Below the pieces are notes generated by a model. That model had not been told where the DNA came from, did not search any database, and saw only the letters and a list, made by a program, of their open reading frames with translations. The position numbers were made by a program, and so were the translations under genes. DNA of 7,121 bases from assembly GCA_003660635.1 (NCBI GenBank), contig QMUP01000043.1:1-7121 (forward strand), given 5' to 3'. This DNA comes from Candidatus Wolframiiraptor sp. (GTDB lineage Archaea; Thermoproteota; Nitrososphaeria_A; Caldarchaeales; Wolframiiraptoraceae). Positions 4,650-7,121 of this stretch are shown one piece after another. Position 1 is the first letter of the stretch, and each line of letters begins with the position of its first letter.

Positions 4650-5263
4650 CGCGATTTCCGAAGTTTCAATATCTGAACTATGTACACCATCCGCCATATC
4701 GTTGTGAGTAGGGCGAAGATACCTATCAGAATCATCGCTATCTCAAGGGCTTTATCATAAAATGGTGTGAGAATCGACGCCGCCATGAGGAAGACTAATC
4801 GCTCAGCCCTCTCCATGAACCCAACCCCCTTAAGATCAACTTTCAGAGGCTCCGCTCTATGCCTAACATAGCTGACCATTATCGAGGACGCGAGGGCCAA
4901 GGATCCCCAGAACACATTCACAGCCCCCGACGAGATTATAGCTATGTAGACGGCGCATTCCCCAAATTTGTCTAAAACAGAGTCCAGGAAAGCGCCCATA
5001 TCACTCGTTAAACCGAGCTTCCTCGCAACCGCGCCATCCATCGCATCAAGAAAACCTGAGAAGGCTAACAAGAAAGTGGCCGGGAAATAGTAAGTAGAAT
5101 TCGATCCTGCGAGATAATAGAAGACCGAGGAGGCTAAAGCGGCGGCGAAGGCCATCAACGTTATGAATATCGGTTTAACACGTTTAATGGCTAGGAAATC
5201 TATCAGCCTCATCGAAAGCTTCTCGAAGACCGCTTCCTCGAGCTTCCGCTTCCTAGTCCCCAT
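4646..5263 (-). CDS. CDP-alcohol phosphotransferase, probable archaetidylinositol phosphate synthase
   Basis: A 205-residue membrane enzyme that joins a CDP-activated lipid to an alcohol or sugar-alcohol phosphate. The complete family signature D-x2-DG-x2-AR-x8-G-x3-D-x3-D is present at Asp73, Asp76, Gly77, Ala80, Arg81, Gly90, Asp94 and Asp98; these Asp residues bind metal and carry catalysis. Hydrophobic segments occur near residues 31-52, 60-72, 103-113, 117-132, 154-166 and 172-190, giving about six membrane helices as expected. The early KRVKPIFITL and late GVGFMERAERLVFL (147-160) are, in my recollection, typical of archaeal AIP synthases (CDP-archaeol + inositol 1-phosphate). Archaetidylglycerol phosphate or archaetidylserine synthases are alternatives. 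ATG 5263 is the only in-frame ATG/GTG/TTG after an upstream TAG. Its stop codon shares bases with that of the convergent gene at 4305-4649. Confidence 0.82.
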   Translation of the reverse strand: MGTRKRKLEEAVFEKLSMRLIDFLAIKRVKPIFITLMAFAAALASSVFYYLAGSNSTYYFPATFLLAFSGFLDAMDGAVARKLGLTSDMGAFLDSVLDKFGECAVYIAIISSGAVNVFWGSLALASSIMVSYVRHRAEPLKVDLKGVGFMERAERLVFLMAASILTPFYDKALEIAMILIGIFALLTTIWRMVYIVQILKLRKSR

Positions 5264-5288
5264 TCCCCAAAACTGGTGATCGCCTCCC

Positions 5289-5314
5289 TAAAATAATTAT
5301 GTTTTTGATATACT
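5289..5314 (-). promoter_or_regulatory. putative TATA elements for the lipid gene
   Basis: On the minus strand, AGTATATCA (5306-5314) and an A/T run AATTATTTTA (5289-5298) both lie upstream of ATG 5263. The first would start transcription near 5284, within the AGGGAGG purine run at 5283-5288, and leave a leader of about 20 bases. The second would give a nearly leaderless transcript. The AGGGAGG is 19 bases from the ATG, too distant for a normal Shine-Dalgarno. Confidence 0.35.
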
Positions 5315-5336
5315 TGCGTTCGAGCTCTGTTGATGA

Positions 5337-5345
5337 TTTAAATAT
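5337..5345 (+). promoter_or_regulatory. putative TATA box for the MIP18-family gene
   Basis: TTTAAATAT is centred 37 bases before the ATG at 5378, placing transcription start near 5366-5367 with a leader of about 11 bases. The intergenic region 5264-5377 thus holds back-to-back promoters for the two divergent genes. Confidence 0.6.
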
Positions 5346-5377
5346 CGGTCATAAGCCAATTCAAGGGCAAAGAGATT

Positions 5378-5740
5378 ATGAGTGGGGAGAATGACGTTAA
5401 GGAAAAGATAATTCAGGTCCTTCGAGAAGTTTACGATCCCGAGATACCAGTCAACGTCTATGATCTCGGCCTAATCTATGGAATCGACGTAGATCAGGAA
5501 GGAAACGTGAAGATCGAGATGACCCTAACAGCCGTCGGCTGTCCATTAGCCGGGATGATAGCATATAGAGTTGAAGAGGCGATAAAGGAGAACGTCCCAG
5601 AAGCGAAAAAAGTGGACATCAAAATAGTCTGGGATCCACCTTGGACTCCCGAGAGGATTACTCCGGAAGGCAGGGAAATTCTGAGAAAGGTCTTCGGATA
5701 TGACGTAGTCGAGAAATGGATGGAGCATTACCGAAAATAG
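5378..5740 (+). CDS. MIP18 (DUF59) family Fe-S cluster assembly factor
   Basis: A 120-residue soluble protein of the MIP18/PaaD/SufT family, which helps place Fe-S clusters in target proteins. Hallmarks are YDPEIPVNVYDLGLIY (residues 19-34), EMTLTAVGCPLAGMI (47-61) with the conserved Cys55, and the C-terminal VWDPPWTPERIT (84-95). The N-terminal helix KEKIIQVLREV precedes the first motif. Length is normal for a stand-alone domain (about 100-120); there is no fused ApbC/Mrp ATPase. ATG 5378 follows the TATA box at the right distance, and the MSGENDVKEKI start fits relatives. It lies 77 bases upstream of the PolD large subunit on the same strand. PolD is known to bind Fe-S or zinc through C-terminal cysteines in some archaea, so a link is conceivable but only suggested by adjacency. 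Within the family I cannot separate SufT-type from general archaeal members. Confidence 0.92.
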   Translation: MSGENDVKEKIIQVLREVYDPEIPVNVYDLGLIYGIDVDQEGNVKIEMTLTAVGCPLAGMIAYRVEEAIKENVPEAKKVDIKIVWDPPWTPERITPEGREILRKVFGYDVVEKWMEHYRK

Positions 5741-5817
5741 AGAAGATAATACCGGAGGCCTCTTATCAGAATTATTCAAATTAACCGCGATTCATAAAGA
5801 GCAGAAAGAAAAGAGGG

Positions 5818-7121
5818 ATGGAATATCAGGAGTATCGGCGGCACATCCGGAAATTATTCAAAGAGGCTTACCGAGTCGCGGTTGAAGCCCGTAAGAGAAT
5901 TGCTTCTCCAACCCCAGAAGTCGAGGTATTTCCAGCCGAGGACATAGCCGAGAGAGTCGAATTATTGGTCGGCCCTAAGGGCGTCGCTGAGAAGATTAGG
6001 AAATACATCGAGGAGCTGCCGCCTGAAAAGCTCGCGTTCAAGCTCGCCGAGGAGCTAATCCGAGACTTAAGGGGACGTATGGAAGAGAATAAACTGATCC
6101 TCCAAGTAATCAGGACCAGCTTGGCCATACTTACGCCCCCCTGCATAACCGCCGCCCCAACCGAGGGAATAGTGGATGCAAAAATTAAGAAGAACCCAGA
6201 TGGAACAAGATATCTCGCGGTATATTTTGCAGGGCCGATAAGATCTGCTGGCGGAACCGAACTCGCGGCGATCGTGTTATTAGCGGATCACGTCAGGAAG
6301 TTTTTGAAGTTAGACAGGTATAAGCCGACCGAGGAAGAGATCCTCAGATTCATAGAAGAACTTAGAACTTATCAACGTAAAGTCTCCAGATTTCAGTACA
6401 GCGTCCCCGAAAATATCATAGAATTTATCCTGAGAAACCTCCCAATAGAGGTAACGGGAATAGCGACCGACAAGATCGTGGCCTCCTCATTTAGAGATCT
6501 ACCAAGGGTGGAGACCAACTACCTAAGAGGGGGAGCGCTGAGGGTAATCAACGATGGAATAGCTGGAAGGGCGAAGAAAGTACTGAAACTAGTAAAGGAA
6601 CTCGGGATCGAAGGATGGGAGTGGATCGAGAAGGTAGCGGAATCAATGAAGCAAATCAATAACCAAAATGAGCAGAGTTATCTCGACGAACTCGTCGGCG
6701 GGAGACCGTTCATCTCCTCTTCCGAGAAATTCGGCGGATTGAGGATAAGATATGGAAAATCCTTTGCCACCGGAATGCAGGCAGTCGGGCTTCACCCAAT
6801 GACCCTCAAAGTACTCGATGGCTATCTAGTAACCGGTACCCAGCTAAAGCTCGATTATCCTGGAAAAGGCGGAATCGTAATCCCAGTTGATTCGATAGAA
6901 CCGCCGATCGTCTTGACAGAAGATGGAAGCGTTGTGCGAATTGATTCTGAGAAAGTCTTCGAGGAGATTCGCGGAAAAATCAAGCAAATACTCTTCTTGG
7001 GCGACATTCTAATCTCGATAGGAGATCTCATCGAGAACAACGTGGAGATCAGACGCCCCGGATACTGTGAGGAGTGGTGGGCTGAGGAACTGAGAAAGAG
7101 ACTCACAGAAGACGGGAAAAA
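5818..7121 (+). CDS. polC: DNA polymerase II (PolD) large subunit DP2, N-terminal part (3' end outside window)
   Basis: The first 434 codons plus two bases of DP2, the catalytic subunit of the archaeal family-D replicative polymerase, which works with the DP1 exonuclease subunit. Full-length DP2 is about 1100-1300 residues, so roughly a third is present and the frame is open at the right edge. Recognisable blocks are the N-terminal helical region (MEYQEYRRHIRKLFKEAYRV), ITAAPTEGIVDAKI (about 109-122), the highly conserved AGPIRSAGGTELA (138-150), RYGKSFATGMQAVGLHPMTL (about 311-330), TGTQLKLDYPGKGG (339-352) and GDILISIGD (395-403). The catalytic double-psi barrel aspartates lie beyond the window. 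ATG 5818 directly follows AAGAGGG and an in-frame TAA at 5782-5784; no other start fits. The 77-base gap has only weak A/T-rich promoter candidates (for example 5775-5782), so readthrough from the MIP18 gene is possible. Presence of PolD excludes classical Crenarchaeota. Confidence 0.97.
   Translation, partial: MEYQEYRRHIRKLFKEAYRVAVEARKRIASPTPEVEVFPAEDIAERVELLVGPKGVAEKIRKYIEELPPEKLAFKLAEELIRDLRGRMEENKLILQVIRTSLAILTPPCITAAPTEGIVDAKIKKNPDGTRYLAVYFAGPIRSAGGTELAAIVLLADHVRKFLKLDRYKPTEEEILRFIEELRTYQRKVSRFQYSVPENIIEFILRNLPIEVTGIATDKIVASSFRDLPRVETNYLRGGALRVINDGIAGRAKKVLKLVKELGIEGWEWIEKVAESMKQINNQNEQSYLDELVGGRPFISSSEKFGGLRIRYGKSFATGMQAVGLHPMTLKVLDGYLVTGTQLKLDYPGKGGIVIPVDSIEPPIVLTEDGSVVRIDSEKVFEEIRGKIKQILFLGDILISIGDLIENNVEIRRPGYCEEWWAEELRKRLTEDGK

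Noticed and set aside
5745..5767. Inverted repeat GATAA...TTATC around the palindrome GAGGCCTC after the MIP18-family gene, as a possible terminator
   Set aside because: The inner palindrome has no loop, the outer stem is only five A/T-rich pairs, and no T-run follows.
5868..6146. 92-codon open frame on the minus strand (and a similar one at 6855-7106)
   Set aside because: Both are antisense to the PolD large subunit, which is unmistakable in the forward frame.

Overview
The window is archaeal chromosomal DNA with short intergenic gaps, TATA-type promoters and several TTG starts. The right edge holds the N-terminal 434 codons of the large subunit (DP2) of the archaeal replicative polymerase PolD. 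A 55-codon Sec61 beta gene sits near the left edge, and a CDP-alcohol phosphotransferase of the archaeal ether-lipid type lies in the middle. PolD is absent from classical Crenarchaeota, while the PDCD5-like and possible arcadin-1-like proteins look most like TACK-group families. I infer a TACK archaeon outside the classical Crenarchaeota (Bathyarchaeia-, Korarchaeia- or Caldarchaeia-like), probably thermophilic. This placement is inference, not an alignment result.

Layout, left to right. (1) 1-624: C-terminal part of a beta-CASP metallo-beta-lactamase nuclease. (2) 672-839: Sec61 beta. (3) 845-1129, minus: small winged-helix regulator, converging on Sec61 beta. (4) 1297-3366: a two-gene operon, a PfkB-type 2-keto-3-deoxygluconate (KDG) kinase followed by a KDPG aldolase fused to a C-terminal VOC (glyoxalase-fold) domain. 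A near-perfect 20-bp palindrome is centred on this operon's TATA box, and the regulator gene diverges from it. (5) 3456-3836: PDCD5-like putative nucleic-acid-binding protein. (6) 3894-4649: glycine cleavage H protein, then 3 bases later a 114-residue protein that may be arcadin-1-like. (7) 4646-5263, minus: CDP-alcohol phosphotransferase, overlapping its convergent neighbour by 4 bases. (8) 5378-5740: MIP18/DUF59 Fe-S assembly factor. (9) 5818 to the end: PolD large subunit, cut by the window edge.

The operon at 1297-3366 encodes the end of a phosphorylative Entner-Doudoroff or hexuronate route: KDG + ATP gives KDPG, which is split to pyruvate and glyceraldehyde 3-phosphate. Both proteins look like bacterial families rather than the usual archaeal enzymes, so this is the best candidate for acquired DNA. 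The other genes are information-processing, secretion, membrane-lipid and cofactor functions. No tRNA, rRNA, CRISPR array, insertion sequence or phage gene was seen, and no stretch over about 170 bases lacks a gene. I found no clearly new defence or mobile system. The most unusual items are the aldolase-VOC fusion, the palindrome over its promoter, and the H protein next to a possible cytoskeleton-associated gene.
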